DNA of 64,000 nt from Bradyrhizobium zhanjiangense. Lineage in GTDB: Bacteria > Pseudomonadota > Alphaproteobacteria > Rhizobiales > Xanthobacteraceae. Positions within the stretch are counted from its first letter, which is position 1. Every line of letters starts with the position of its first letter. A program made the translations under genes and the position numbers. This document shows positions 17,755 to 26,607 of this stretch, piece after piece. Under the pieces are notes generated by a model, which did no database searches, was not told the origin of the DNA, and saw nothing but the letters and a program-made list of their open reading frames with translations. The DNA lies in contig NZ_CP022221.1 of NCBI RefSeq assembly GCF_004114935.1, positions 6,655,001 to 6,719,000 of the forward strand, given 5' to 3'.

Positions 17755-19096
17755 GGATCACGGCCTCCATGCCGGCAGCAAGTTCGAAGATACGGCGGTC
17801 GGATCCGCCGGCGCCGGCCAGCATCAGGCCGACGGGAACGGCGCCCTGACGATGCGCAGGCAGCGAGATGGCGCAGCCGTCGATCATGTTGATCAGGGTG
17901 CAATTGCGCAGGGCACGCAGGTTCTGGGTGGTGAACGCCTTGTCGTCGGCGAGATCGGCAATCTTCGGCGGCGTGTTGGCGGTGGTGGGCAGCACCAGGG
18001 CGTCATAGGGCGCGATGCGTGCATTGACGCGGGCGATCAGCGAGCGGCGCTCGTTGAGCAGATCGATGTAGTCGGCCGCGCTCTGCGCCTCGCCGCGCAT
18101 GATGCGGACAGCGACGCGTGGATCGTAGACATCGCCCTTGGACGTGATGAGATAGCGGTGCCAGGCATAGCTCTCGGCCGCGGCAAAGCCGCCCTTGGCG
18201 TTCATCGGGCCGATGTCGTGGAATTCAGCCATCTCGATGCGCTCGATGATGGCGCCGTGATCGGCGAGCGCCTTCAGCGCGCGCTCGAAGGTTTCAGAGA
18301 CGGCTGTGTCGAGGTCGTCGAGCGCGATCGTGGTCGGCACGGCGAGCCGCATGCCCTTTACGGGTCGCGGCTTCACCGCGGTGATCGGCTCGTTGGCGAG
18401 CACCGCATCGAGTATGGCACAGCAACTGACCGATCGCGCCAGCGGGCCGATGCTGTCGAGCGAGAACGACAGCGGCACAGAGCCGTCGAGCGGCACACGG
18501 CGCTGCGTCGGCTTGTAGCCGACGATGCCGTTGAAGGCGGCCGGAATCCGACAGGAACCGCCGGTATCGGTGCCGAGCGCGCCATGCGCCATGCCGTCGA
18601 GCACGGACACTGCCGCGCCCGAGGACGAGCCGCCGGGGACGTGGCCCTCCGCCCGGTTCCAGGCGCCCTTCGGCGTGCCGTAATGCGGATTGATGCCGAT
18701 GCCGGAATAGGCGAACTCGGTCATGTTGGTTCGCCCGATCACGACGAAGCCGGCGCCGCGCAGCCGCGCAACCGCCGCCGCGTCGTGCTCCGCCGGATCG
18801 GAATCGTCGAGCGCACGGGAGCCGGCGCGCGTCGTCTGCCCCTTGATGTCGAAGAGATCCTTGATCGAGATCGGAATACCGGCATAGCGCGATGGCGCGG
18901 CCTTGGCCTTGCGCAAGCCGTCCATCGCGTCCGCCGCCGCGAGCGCGGCGTCCTTGTCGACATGTATGAAGGCGCGTTGGCCCTCACCGGTGGGATCGGC
19001 GATCCTGGCAAGGCACGCCTCGACCAGCTTGCGGGAGGTGGTGCGGCCGCTTTCGAGGTCTTCGGCGAGCTTCGCCAGCGTCGGAAAATCGGGCAT
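17747..19096 (-). CDS. amidase signature family hydrolase (449 aa)
   Basis: Ser-cisSer-Lys amidohydrolase. The triad is Lys79 (ISIKDLFD), cis-Ser157 (GGSSSGAA) and the nucleophile Ser181 (GTDTGGSCRIPA). It ends in the usual HRQGAVPVGLMLAG block. Length 449 is normal. The ATG at 19096 was chosen because the family starts with MPDFPTLAKLAEDL; the open frame continues far upstream but only as a shadow of the thiolase operon. It heads a two-gene operon with the DUF2848 gene and is divergent from the DUF35/thiolase operon (178 nt apart). Related proteins include Asp/Glu-tRNA amidotransferase A subunits, but there is no GatB/GatC neighbour, so a metabolic amidase is more likely. Confidence 0.9.
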   Translation of the reverse strand: MPDFPTLAKLAEDLESGRTTSRKLVEACLARIADPTGEGQRAFIHVDKDAALAAADAMDGLRKAKAAPSRYAGIPISIKDLFDIKGQTTRAGSRALDDSDPAEHDAAAVARLRGAGFVVIGRTNMTEFAYSGIGINPHYGTPKGAWNRAEGHVPGGSSSGAAVSVLDGMAHGALGTDTGGSCRIPAAFNGIVGYKPTQRRVPLDGSVPLSFSLDSIGPLARSVSCCAILDAVLANEPITAVKPRPVKGMRLAVPTTIALDDLDTAVSETFERALKALADHGAIIERIEMAEFHDIGPMNAKGGFAAAESYAWHRYLITSKGDVYDPRVAVRIMRGEAQSAADYIDLLNERRSLIARVNARIAPYDALVLPTTANTPPKIADLADDKAFTTQNLRALRNCTLINMIDGCAISLPAHRQGAVPVGLMLAGAGGSDRRIFELAAGMEAVIRV

Positions 19097-19274
19097 GTCT
19101 GTCTCACGGAATATTGGCGCGCGCAATCTATAGCGCTGGCTCAGTTCGACACAAGCATTGTGCGCATGATGGCATGCATGTGCATTGCTGGACCGTTGAC
19201 GCACTATGGTCGATTGTCGCATCAAGATCGAAACAGGCGGGCGCGAAGCCTGTCTCTTGGGAGGAGCTGCCGAT

Positions 19275-19687
19275 ATGGCCGAACCGCAGCGCGCGCGACC
19301 GAAACCAACGCCGGAAACCAGCATTTCTGGGACGGTACAAAGGCGGGCGAATTGCGCCTGCAGCGTTGCGACGCCTGCGCGCATGTCTACTTCCCGCCGC
19401 GCCCGTTCTGCCCTTCCTGCGCCTCGCGCAAGGTCTCGGTGTTCAAAGCAAGCGGCAAGGGCTTTCTTTACAGCTACGTGATCAATCACCGCCCTGCCGC
19501 GCCCGGCTTCACGCCGCCCTACGCGATCGCGGTGGTCGAGCTCGCCGAGGGGCCGCGGATGATGAGCAACATCATCGACTGCCCGCAGACGCCGGAGGCA
19601 CTCGAGCTCGACATGAAGCTCGAGGTCGCCTTTGAGAAACTCGACGACAAGATCACCCTCCCCGTCTTCCGTCCGGCGAAGGGGTAA
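19275..19687 (+). pseudogene. Zn-ribbon/OB-fold DUF35 protein with early frameshift
   Basis: DUF35 proteins have an N-terminal helix, a rubredoxin-like Zn ribbon and an OB fold, and partner with thiolase-like enzymes. The ribbon (RCDACAHVYFPPRPFCPSC) and OB fold (SYVINHRPA, PYAIAVVELAEGPRMMSN) are intact. The start is clear: ATG at 19275 with GGAGGAG upstream, reading MAEPQRARPKPTPET. One C then appears to be missing near 19319: the expected continuation QHFWDGTKAGELRLQRC is in the next frame. As written the reading frame ends in unrelated sequence. Either this is a recent 1-nt deletion, an assembly error, or the protein starts downstream, although there is no good in-frame start before the ribbon. 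The stop at 19687 is 3 nt before the thiolase. Confidence 0.75.
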
Positions 19688-19690
19688 GCC

Positions 19691-20830
19691 ATGCGCAAGA
19701 ACCAGGTTGCCGTCGTCGGCGCGGCCGAGACCACCGAACTCGGTGTCATCCCCAACGCCTCGCAGCTCCAGCTCCATGCCGACGCGGCGCTCAATGCCAT
19801 CGCCGATGCCGGGCTGAAACTCTCCGACATTGACGGCTTTGCCACCGCGGTCGAAACACCGCAGCAGGTCTGCCATTATCTCGGCATCAAGCCGACCTGG
19901 GTGGACGGCACCTCGGTTGGTGGCTGCTCCTTCATGCTGCACGTCCGGCATGCCGCCGCGGCGATCGAGGCCGGCCTGTGCAAGACCGTGCTGATCACCC
20001 ATGCCGAGAGCGGCAAGTCGATGATCGGCAAATTGCCGCGCTCGACGCCGGCAGACAGCCTCAACGGCCAGTTCGAGGCGCCCTATGGTGTCTACGGCCC
20101 GCCCAGCATGTTCCCGATCCCCGTGCTGCGCTTCATGAAGACCTACGGCATCACGCATGAACAGCTGGCTTCGGTCGCAGTGGTGCAGCGGGAATGGGCG
20201 GCGAAGAATCCGCGCGCGACGATGAAGGACCCGATCACGGTCGCCGATGTCCTCAACTCGCGCATGATCGCCTATCCGTTCCGCCTGCTCCAATGCTGCC
20301 TGGTCACCGATGGCGGCGGCGCGCTGATCCTGACCTCGGCGGATCGGGCCAGGGACTTTCCGCGCAAGCCCGTCTACATCATGGGCACCGGCGAGAGCGT
20401 CGAGACGCCGATGGTCAGCCAGATGGAGACCTTCAACTCCTCGCGCGCGTTCAAGACCGCAGGGCCCCTCGCCTTCAAGGAAGCCGGCATCGCGCACGCC
20501 GACGTCGACCATCTCATGATCTACGACGCGTTCGCACATCTGCCGCTGTTCGGTCTCGGCGATCTCGGCTTCATGCCGTATGAGGAGACCGGCGGGTTCA
20601 TCGCAGACGGCAACACGCGGCCGGGGGCCAAGCTGCCGCTCAACACCAATGGCGGCGGATTGAGTTACATGCACTCCGGCATGTACGGCATGTACGCGCT
20701 CCAGGAGAGCGTGCGCCAGATGCGCGGCATCGCGCCGGCGCAGGTCCCTGGCGCGAAGATTTCGGTGTGTCACGGCGTCGGCGGCATGTTCGCGGCATCA
20801 GGCACGATCGTGTTTACGAACGAGAGGTAG
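19691..20830 (+). CDS. thiolase-like protein (379 aa), DUF35 partner
   Basis: Thiolase-fold protein of the SCP-x/acetyl-CoA acetyltransferase type. Visible: QVAVVGAAETTELG at the N-terminus, the DGTSVGGCSFMLHV segment in the place of the usual nucleophile loop, HLMIYDAFAHLPLF, and the C-terminal GGLSYMHSGMYG and CHGVGGMFAASGT. The conventional CxSG nucleophile motif is not clear, so a retro-aldolase role, as for Ltp2-DUF35 complexes in steroid side-chain breakdown, is possible. It follows the DUF35 gene by 3 nt and precedes the SDR gene by 5 nt, in a tight operon. The acyl-CoA substrate is unknown. Confidence 0.85.
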   Translation: MRKNQVAVVGAAETTELGVIPNASQLQLHADAALNAIADAGLKLSDIDGFATAVETPQQVCHYLGIKPTWVDGTSVGGCSFMLHVRHAAAAIEAGLCKTVLITHAESGKSMIGKLPRSTPADSLNGQFEAPYGVYGPPSMFPIPVLRFMKTYGITHEQLASVAVVQREWAAKNPRATMKDPITVADVLNSRMIAYPFRLLQCCLVTDGGGALILTSADRARDFPRKPVYIMGTGESVETPMVSQMETFNSSRAFKTAGPLAFKEAGIAHADVDHLMIYDAFAHLPLFGLGDLGFMPYEETGGFIADGNTRPGAKLPLNTNGGGLSYMHSGMYGMYALQESVRQMRGIAPAQVPGAKISVCHGVGGMFAASGTIVFTNER

Positions 20831-20835
20831 TTCAC

Positions 20836-21750
20836 ATGAGCAAATCACTGCAGGACAAGGTCATCATCGTCACCGGCGCAGGCCGCGGCATCGGGCGGGA
20901 GATCGCGCTGCTGTGCGCCGCGGAAGGCGCCAAGGTCGTGGTCAACGATCCCGGCGGTGCCGCCGACGGCGCCGGCTCGAACGCGGCGCCTGCCGAGGAG
21001 GTGGTCGAGGAGATCAAGAAGCGCGGCGGCACTGCGGTTGCGAACTTCGAGTCGGTGGCCGAAGCAATTCCCGCCAGCAAGATCGTGAAGACCGCGACCG
21101 ATCATTTCGGCCGGCTCGATGGCGTCGTCAACAATGCCGGCATCTTGCGCGACATGATCTTCCACAAGATGAGCGTGGAAGCGTTCGAGGCCGTCATCAA
21201 GGTGCATTTGATGGGCTCGTTCTACGTGTCCCACGCCGCGGCGCGGATCTTCCGCGAGCAGGAGTCAGGCTCCTTCGTGCACTTCACCTCGACCTCCGGC
21301 CTGATCGGCAACTTTGGACAAGCCAATTACGCCGCCGCCAAGCTCGGCATCGTCGGGCTCTCAAAATCCATTGCGCTCGACATGGGCCGCTTCAACGTCC
21401 GCTCCAACTGCGTCTCGCCGTTCGCCTGGACCCGCATGATCGGCACCATCCCGACCGAGACCGAAGCCGAGAAGGCGCGCGTCGAGAAGATCAAGCAGAT
21501 GGGACCGGAGAAGATCGCCCCGCTCTGCGGCTATCTTCTCTCAGATCCCGCCAAGGACGTCACCGGGCAGATCTTTGGCGTGCGCATGAACGAGATCTTC
21601 CTGTTCAGCCAGAACCGTCCGATCCGCTCGGTGCAGCGGAGCGAAGGCTGGACGCCGCAGTCGATCGCGGAACATGGCATGCCGGCGCTGAAGGGCTCGT
21701 TCTACAAGCTCGACCGTTCCGCCGACATCTTCACCTGGGATCCCGTCTAG
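20836..21750 (+). CDS. short-chain dehydrogenase, peroxisomal-MFE-like (304 aa)
   Basis: SDR oxidoreductase with the Rossmann motif TGAGRGIG (14-20), NNAG (99-102), catalytic Tyr165/Lys169 (NYAAAK) and a preceding Ser around 152-154. The N-terminal DPGGAADGAGSNAAPAEEVV segment resembles the (3R)-hydroxyacyl-CoA dehydrogenase domain of multifunctional enzyme type 2, so a hydroxyacyl-CoA or hydroxysteroid substrate is likely. The C-terminal 50 residues extend beyond a standard SDR. The ATG at 20836 has AGAGG upstream and lies 5 nt after the thiolase stop; an earlier ATG at 20767 is inside the thiolase gene. Third gene of the operon. Confidence 0.88.
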   Translation: MSKSLQDKVIIVTGAGRGIGREIALLCAAEGAKVVVNDPGGAADGAGSNAAPAEEVVEEIKKRGGTAVANFESVAEAIPASKIVKTATDHFGRLDGVVNNAGILRDMIFHKMSVEAFEAVIKVHLMGSFYVSHAAARIFREQESGSFVHFTSTSGLIGNFGQANYAAAKLGIVGLSKSIALDMGRFNVRSNCVSPFAWTRMIGTIPTETEAEKARVEKIKQMGPEKIAPLCGYLLSDPAKDVTGQIFGVRMNEIFLFSQNRPIRSVQRSEGWTPQSIAEHGMPALKGSFYKLDRSADIFTWDPV

Positions 21751-21865
21751 CCGCGTTTCCGGCATCCCTGCCCTGCGATCTCCGGCTGCCTCGGCCTGAG
21801 ATCGCCCTGCTTTACGCCCGAATGCGGGCGGATGGTGCCCTCCCAACAAACTTTGGGAGGAAACC

Positions 21866-22975
21866 ATGACAAGAATACTGACTAACCCCGACATCTCTGC
21901 CACCGGCGGCCTTGGGCGCCGCGCTCTCCTCAAAGGCACGGCGGCTCTCGCCGCCTCCACCGTCCTCGCCTCGCAGGCCAACGCGCGCGACTTCGGCGCC
22001 AATGCCGAGCCGCAGCGCTATCCCGACCCCGACATCGTCGTCATCGACCCCAAGCGCTTCAAGGCCAAGGTCGGCAACACCGCGATCAAGCGGCTCTATA
22101 CCGGCTGCCTGTGGGCGGAGGGACCGGCGTGGAATGCGCAGGGGCAATATCTCGTCTGGAGCGACATCCCAGCCAACCGTCAGCTTCGCTATCTCGACGA
22201 CGACGGTCACATCTCCGAGCAGTTCCACAAGCCGTCGAACGAAGCCAACGGCAACTCGTTCGACACCGAAGGACGTCAGATCAGCGCCGAGCGCACCCGC
22301 CTCGTCCGCTACGAGCACGACGGTTCGGTAACGGCGCTGGCCGAGCAGGCAGGCGGCAAGCCGCTCAACGGCCCGAACGACATGGTGGTGCATCCTAACG
22401 ACAAGGCGATCTGGTTCACCGATCCCGGTTATGGCGCGATCAGCATCTACGAAGGCAAGCTTGCCAACACCGGCTCGCTCCAACCTCATCAAAAGGAAGC
22501 TGTCTATCGCCTGGACACCCAGACCGGGCAGGTCGCGAAGGTCGCCGACGAGCCGTTCAAGCCGAACGGCATCGCCTTCAGCCACGACTACAAGAAGCTC
22601 TATGTCTGCGATACCGGCATCACGCATTATCCGCAGGCCGAGAACGTGGTGTGGTCCTACGACATCGACGGTGCCAAGCTGTCGAACCCGAAGAAGCTGA
22701 TCGACATGAAGCTCGACAGCAAGTCGGGTTTCCCCGACGGCTTGCGCGTCGATACCGAAGGCAACATCTGGGTCGGCGCCGGCTGGGTCGGACCCGGCTA
22801 TGACGGCGTGCAGGTGTTCGCGCCGACCGACGGTGCGCGCATCGGCCAGATCCTGCTGCCCGAGACCTGCGCCAATGTCTGCTTCGGCGGCAAGAAGCGC
22901 AACCGCCTGTTCATGACCGCAAGTCAGTCGCTCTATGCCGTGTATGTGGAGACGCAGGGCGCGCATTTCTGTTGA
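21866..22975 (+). CDS. SMP-30/gluconolactonase family protein, Tat-exported (369 aa)
   Basis: Six-bladed beta-propeller lactonase. A twin-arginine signal (LGRRALLKGTAALAASTVLA, ending at about residue 36 in QANA) directs it to the periplasm. Propeller motifs: CLWAEGPAWN (metal Glu), NGPNDMVVHP, FKPNGIAFSHD (Asn) and FPDGLRVDTEGNIWVG (Asp). These give the divalent-metal site of SMP-30 enzymes. Clear SD GGGAGG 5 nt before the ATG. Substrate is unknown; a sugar lactone is typical. It is 115 nt after the SDR gene on the same strand but may have its own promoter. It converges with ppc; a strong inverted repeat lies between them. Confidence 0.9.
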   Translation: MTRILTNPDISATGGLGRRALLKGTAALAASTVLASQANARDFGANAEPQRYPDPDIVVIDPKRFKAKVGNTAIKRLYTGCLWAEGPAWNAQGQYLVWSDIPANRQLRYLDDDGHISEQFHKPSNEANGNSFDTEGRQISAERTRLVRYEHDGSVTALAEQAGGKPLNGPNDMVVHPNDKAIWFTDPGYGAISIYEGKLANTGSLQPHQKEAVYRLDTQTGQVAKVADEPFKPNGIAFSHDYKKLYVCDTGITHYPQAENVVWSYDIDGAKLSNPKKLIDMKLDSKSGFPDGLRVDTEGNIWVGAGWVGPGYDGVQVFAPTDGARIGQILLPETCANVCFGGKKRNRLFMTASQSLYAVYVETQGAHFC

Positions 22976-22989
22976 AGTAAGCGAATAGT

Positions 22990-23024
22990 GAGTGGCGAAT
23001 GGCGCTACTCGCCATTCGCCACTC
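22990..23024. terminator. perfect 15-bp inverted repeat between convergent genes
   Basis: GAGTGGCGAATGGCG at 22990-23004 pairs exactly with CGCCATTCGCCACTC at 23010-23024 around a 5-nt loop. It sits 14 nt after the gluconolactonase stop and just before the ppc stop at 23030. It is placed where a bidirectional terminator would be, but lacks T-runs; it may instead be a small mobile repeat. Confidence 0.6.
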
Positions 23025-23029
23025 GCCGC

Positions 23030-25828
23030 TCAACCCGTATTCCTCAGCCCCGCCGAGATGCCGTTGATCGTGAGCTGGATTCCACGCAGCACCTGCTCAT
23101 CCGGGTTCTGCGCGCGGTGCTCCTTCAACAGCTCGACCTGCACATGGTTGAGCGGATCGAGATAGGGGAAGCGGTGGCGCACGGAGCGCTCCAGCAGCGG
23201 GTTGCTCTGAAGCAACCGATCCTGGCCCATGATGTCGAGCAGCGTCTCGATGCAGGAATGCCATTCGCGGCGGATACGACCGAAGATCTTCTCGCGCAGG
23301 GCTTCGTCCGGCACGAGTTCGGCATAGCGCGAGGCGATCGCGATCGAGCTTTTCGCCAGCACCATGTCCATGTTCGAGAGCAGCATGCGGAAGAACGGCC
23401 ATTCCCTGTAGAGCTCTTTCAGGAACGGCATGCCCTGGTCGGGATGATCAGCGATCCACTGCTCGACCGCGCTGCCAAAACCGTACCAGCCCGGCAGCAT
23501 CAGGCGGCATTGCGCCCAGGAGAACACCCAGGGGATCGCGCGCAAATCCTCGATCGCCCGGGTCTTCTTGCGCGAGGCCGGGCGACTGCCGATGTTGAGC
23601 GTTGCGATCTCGTTGATGACGGTGGAGGCCCAGAAATAATCGACGAAGCCGTCGGTCTCGTAGACGAGGCCACGATAGGCTTTGAAGGCGAGGTTCGACA
23701 ATTCGTCCATCGCGGTCAGGTATTCGCGGCGCGGCGCGCTCTGGCGCGGATTCAGGAGACTCGCCTCCAGCGTCGCCGCGGCGAGGATCTCCAGATTGCT
23801 GCGGCCGACCTCGGCGTTGGAATATTTCGACGAGATGATCTCGCCCTGCTCGGTGATGCGAATCTGGCCGTTCACGGCACCGCCGGGCTGCGCGATGATG
23901 GCATCATAGCTCGGCCCGCCGCCGCGGCCGACCGAGCCTCCGCGGCCGTGGAACAGGCGCAGCCGGACGTGATGCCGCTCGAATACTTCGACGAGCCCGA
24001 TCTCGGCCTTGTAGAGCTCCCAGCCCGAGGTGACGAAGCCGCCATCCTTGTTGCTGTCGGAATAGCCGAGCATGACCTCCTGCACGCTGCCGCGGCTGTC
24101 GACGAGGCGGCGGTAATCGTGCAGCGACAGCATGCGGTCCATGATGCCGGCGGAAGCCTGCAAATCCTCGATGGTCTCGAACAGCGGCACGATGTTGATG
24201 GCGCTGCGCCCGGAGGGATGGACGAGGCCGACCTCCTTCAAGAGCACCGCGACTTCGAGCATGTCGGACATGCCCTTGCACATCGAGATGATGCATTGGG
24301 GGATGGCGTCCGAACCGAACTTCGCATGCGCTTCCGCGGCGGCATGGAACACGTTGAGCTCGCCCATCGTTTCGTCGCTGTATTTGACGAAGGGCGAGAC
24401 CAGCGCGCGCGTTGAGCGCAATTCGTTGGTGAGCAGCGAAATGCGGGCGTCCTCGCCGAGCGCGAGATAGGACATGCCGGGGTTGGCAGCGTCCATCAGC
24501 TCGGCGATGGTGCGCTCATGCACGGCCGAGTTCTGGCGGATGTCGAGCCGCGCCAGATGGAAGCCGAAGCAGTCCACCGCGCGCCGCAAGCGCCGCAGCC
24601 GGCCGCGGGCGATGACGCGGGCATTGTTGGAAATCAGCGAGCGGTGCAGCACGTCGAGATCGGCTTGTAGCTCCCTGACGCTCTCGTAAGGCTTGCCCTT
24701 GCCGACCGGCCGGCGGGTGATCTCGACCTCAAGCTTTTCGGCCGTCGCGGTGAGGCGCGCATAGATGCCGGAGACCGCGAGGCGATAAGGCTCGCCGCTT
24801 CGGTGCGGCGAGGTGTCCGGCGAGCGTTCCGCGAGTGTGCGCAGCTCTTCGGAGACGTCGGCGAGATGGGCTGCGATGGAAAGTTCGGAGCCGAGCACGT
24901 GCAGCTCGTTGAGGTAGAACTGCATCACGCGGCTCGACTGCAGCCGCAGCGTGCCGCGCATCACGTCGGCGGTGACGAAGGGATTGCCGTCGCGATCGCC
25001 GCCGATCCAGCTGCCCATGCGCAGGAACGAGGCGAGCTCGCTTGCCGCCTGCTCGCCGCCCTCCTCCAGCCGGTCTTCCAACGCGTTGACCAGGCGCGGC
25101 ACCTCGCGCAGGAAGGTGTAGTCGTAGAACGACAGGCCGTTGGAGACCTCGTCGAGCACGGTGAGCTTGGTCCGACGCAGGAGATTGGTCTGCCACAGCG
25201 TCAGCACCTCGCGGCGGAGTTGCTCGTCGCTTGCGGCGGCCTCCTCCGCGGTCAGCGCAACGCGCTCGCGGCGGTCGAGCAGGGCTGCAATCTCCATCTC
25301 GCGGTCCATGGTGCTCTTGCGGCGGACCTCGGTCGGGTGCGCGGTCAGCACCGGGCTGACCAGCGCGGACTTGAAGAAAGTGCGCAGCGCGTCGGGGCCG
25401 ATGCCCGCCGCCTTGGCATGGGCGAGCGTTTCCGCCAGCACGCCGGAGCCGCCGTTCTTGCCCGCGCCGCGGGCACGCATCTGGCGGATGTTGTTCTGGT
25501 CCTCGGCGATGTTGGCGAGATGGGAGAAATAGCTGAAGGCGCGGACGATCCGCACCGTCTCGGAGGTCGACATGCCATCGAGGATCTGCTCGAGCTCGCG
25601 GCGCGCGAGCCGGTCCTCGTCGCGATGGAAGCGGATCGAGGTCTGGCGGATGCGCTCGACCAGATCGAACACGTCAGCGCCCTCCTGGTCGCGCACGGTA
25701 TCGCCGAGAATGCGCCCGAGCAGGCGGATGTCGTCGCGCAGGCGCGCATCCGCCTCCATCGCCTGGACGTCCTCCGGGCGGTTGGGGCGATGCTCAGTGG
25801 CGTCGGATGATATGGTCTGGAGGGACAT
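23030..25828 (-). CDS. ppc: phosphoenolpyruvate carboxylase (932 aa)
   Basis: Anaplerotic enzyme that carboxylates PEP to oxaloacetate in the cytoplasm. The catalytic His is at about 164 in [12 protein letters not shown]; other signatures are [28 protein letters not shown] (Lys in the second PROSITE motif), [14 protein letters not shown] and the C-terminal [14 protein letters not shown]. Length of 932 is standard. SD GGGGAG is about 8 nt before the ATG at 25828. It is monocistronic, convergent with the gluconolactonase gene and preceded by a 740-nt non-coding stretch with a structured element. No frame problem is visible. Confidence 0.97.
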   Translation of the reverse strand: MSLQTISSDATEHRPNRPEDVQAMEADARLRDDIRLLGRILGDTVRDQEGADVFDLVERIRQTSIRFHRDEDRLARRELEQILDGMSTSETVRIVRAFSYFSHLANIAEDQNNIRQMRARGAGKNGGSGVLAETLAHAKAAGIGPDALRTFFKSALVSPVLTAHPTEVRRKSTMDREMEIAALLDRRERVALTAEEAAASDEQLRREVLTLWQTNLLRRTKLTVLDEVSNGLSFYDYTFLREVPRLVNALEDRLEEGGEQAASELASFLRMGSWIGGDRDGNPFVTADVMRGTLRLQSSRVMQFYLNELHVLGSELSIAAHLADVSEELRTLAERSPDTSPHRSGEPYRLAVSGIYARLTATAEKLEVEITRRPVGKGKPYESVRELQADLDVLHRSLISNNARVIARGRLRRLRRAVDCFGFHLARLDIRQNSAVHERTIAELMDAANPGMSYLALGEDARISLLTNELRSTRALVSPFVKYSDETMGELNVFHAAAEAHAKFGSDAIPQCIISMCKGMSDMLEVAVLLKEVGLVHPSGRSAINIVPLFETIEDLQASAGIMDRMLSLHDYRRLVDSRGSVQEVMLGYSDSNKDGGFVTSGWELYKAEIGLVEVFERHHVRLRLFHGRGGSVGRGGGPSYDAIIAQPGGAVNGQIRITEQGEIISSKYSNAEVGRSNLEILAAATLEASLLNPRQSAPRREYLTAMDELSNLAFKAYRGLVYETDGFVDYFWASTVINEIATLNIGSRPASRKKTRAIEDLRAIPWVFSWAQCRLMLPGWYGFGSAVEQWIADHPDQGMPFLKELYREWPFFRMLLSNMDMVLAKSSIAIASRYAELVPDEALREKIFGRIRREWHSCIETLLDIMGQDRLLQSNPLLERSVRHRFPYLDPLNHVQVELLKEHRAQNPDEQVLRGIQLTINGISAGLRNTG

Positions 25829-26007
25829 GGCTCGCTCCCCTTTAAGAGCTCCCTGGCTCCTCGGTCCGGAGGAGTGTGCGATATTTGTCTACCGCAGTGC
25901 AAGATGAACTTGGTGGCGGCGCGGCAGAACAGCGTACACACGTCCTCGGTCTCGCGGCGCAGGCGCCCGAGCTTTGCTGTCCGTTTCGCCCTCATCGAGA
26001 AGAAAGG

Positions 26008-26487
26008 GCGCAGGGAAGGCCGGGCGCCGGCTGGCACCCAGGGTCCGCACGCGAGAAACGCACGCGGGGTGACCACAGGTGACGCCGGGACATCCCGGCC
26101 TTCCCTGCGCAACGGTTTTACGGCTTATGGCGCGCTCTCCCCGGGGAGCGATGCACTATTGCCCCCGCCGCCTTGCGGTTGACTGATGCGCGCGGTCCGG
26201 TCGGGCCGCTTCACCACCGCAAGCCTTGACGCACAGACCCCGGGCGTCAGGACCACACGCTTTTGCCGCCGCGGACGTCCCTCCCAAACATTCGGAAGCT
26301 CGCGCGTGCTCGCCCCCGAAGCCGAAAGGAAACGCTGTGACCGCGCCGTGTCGATCGCGCGGATCGCGATGGCTCACAGGCGTAGCCCGCCCTGCCACCT
26401 CGTCACGCGCCGGCGCTACCGCGTCCATCGCATCCCGGCCTACGTATCGTGACGATCGCGAAACGTCCCTTTGACGGGCCGGGATGC
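26008..26487. repeat. structured non-coding element with three long inverted repeats
   Basis: A 480-nt non-coding stretch between ppc and the IS. It has three nested stem regions: a 17-bp perfect pair at 26008-26024 / 26094-26110, an 8-bp pair at 26172-26179 / 26216-26223, and an 11-bp perfect pair at 26430-26440 / 26477-26487. In addition CTCCCCGGGGAG near 26137-26148 is palindromic. From memory such blocks recur in many Bradyrhizobium intergenic regions, but I cannot check the copy number here. No convincing protein is coded on either strand. It could be a multicopy repeat or a structured RNA. Confidence 0.6.
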
Positions 26488-26568
26488 CTTGCGGTTTAAC
26501 CGAAAGCGTGAATTCGGTCAATCAGAATATTTTGTGCCCCTCTCCCTTGACCTGCATGTGGCGTGATT

Positions 26569-26591
26569 TGCCCGTCGAGGCCGGGCAAGAA
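26569..26591. repeat. left terminal inverted repeat of the IS
   Basis: 23-nt end, TGCCCGTCGAGGCCGGGCAA plus GAA, matching the reverse complement of 28250-28272 at 21 of 23 positions. It contains the internal palindrome TTGCCCG/CGGGCAA. Confidence 0.7.
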
Positions 26592-26607
26592 TTGGTCGTT
26601 GGCGGCC

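Noticed and set aside
17747..20773. 1008-codon minus-strand frame running through amidase and thiolase genes
   Set aside because: Only the last 449 codons (amidase) have family motifs; the first 560 are antisense to the DUF35/thiolase operon.
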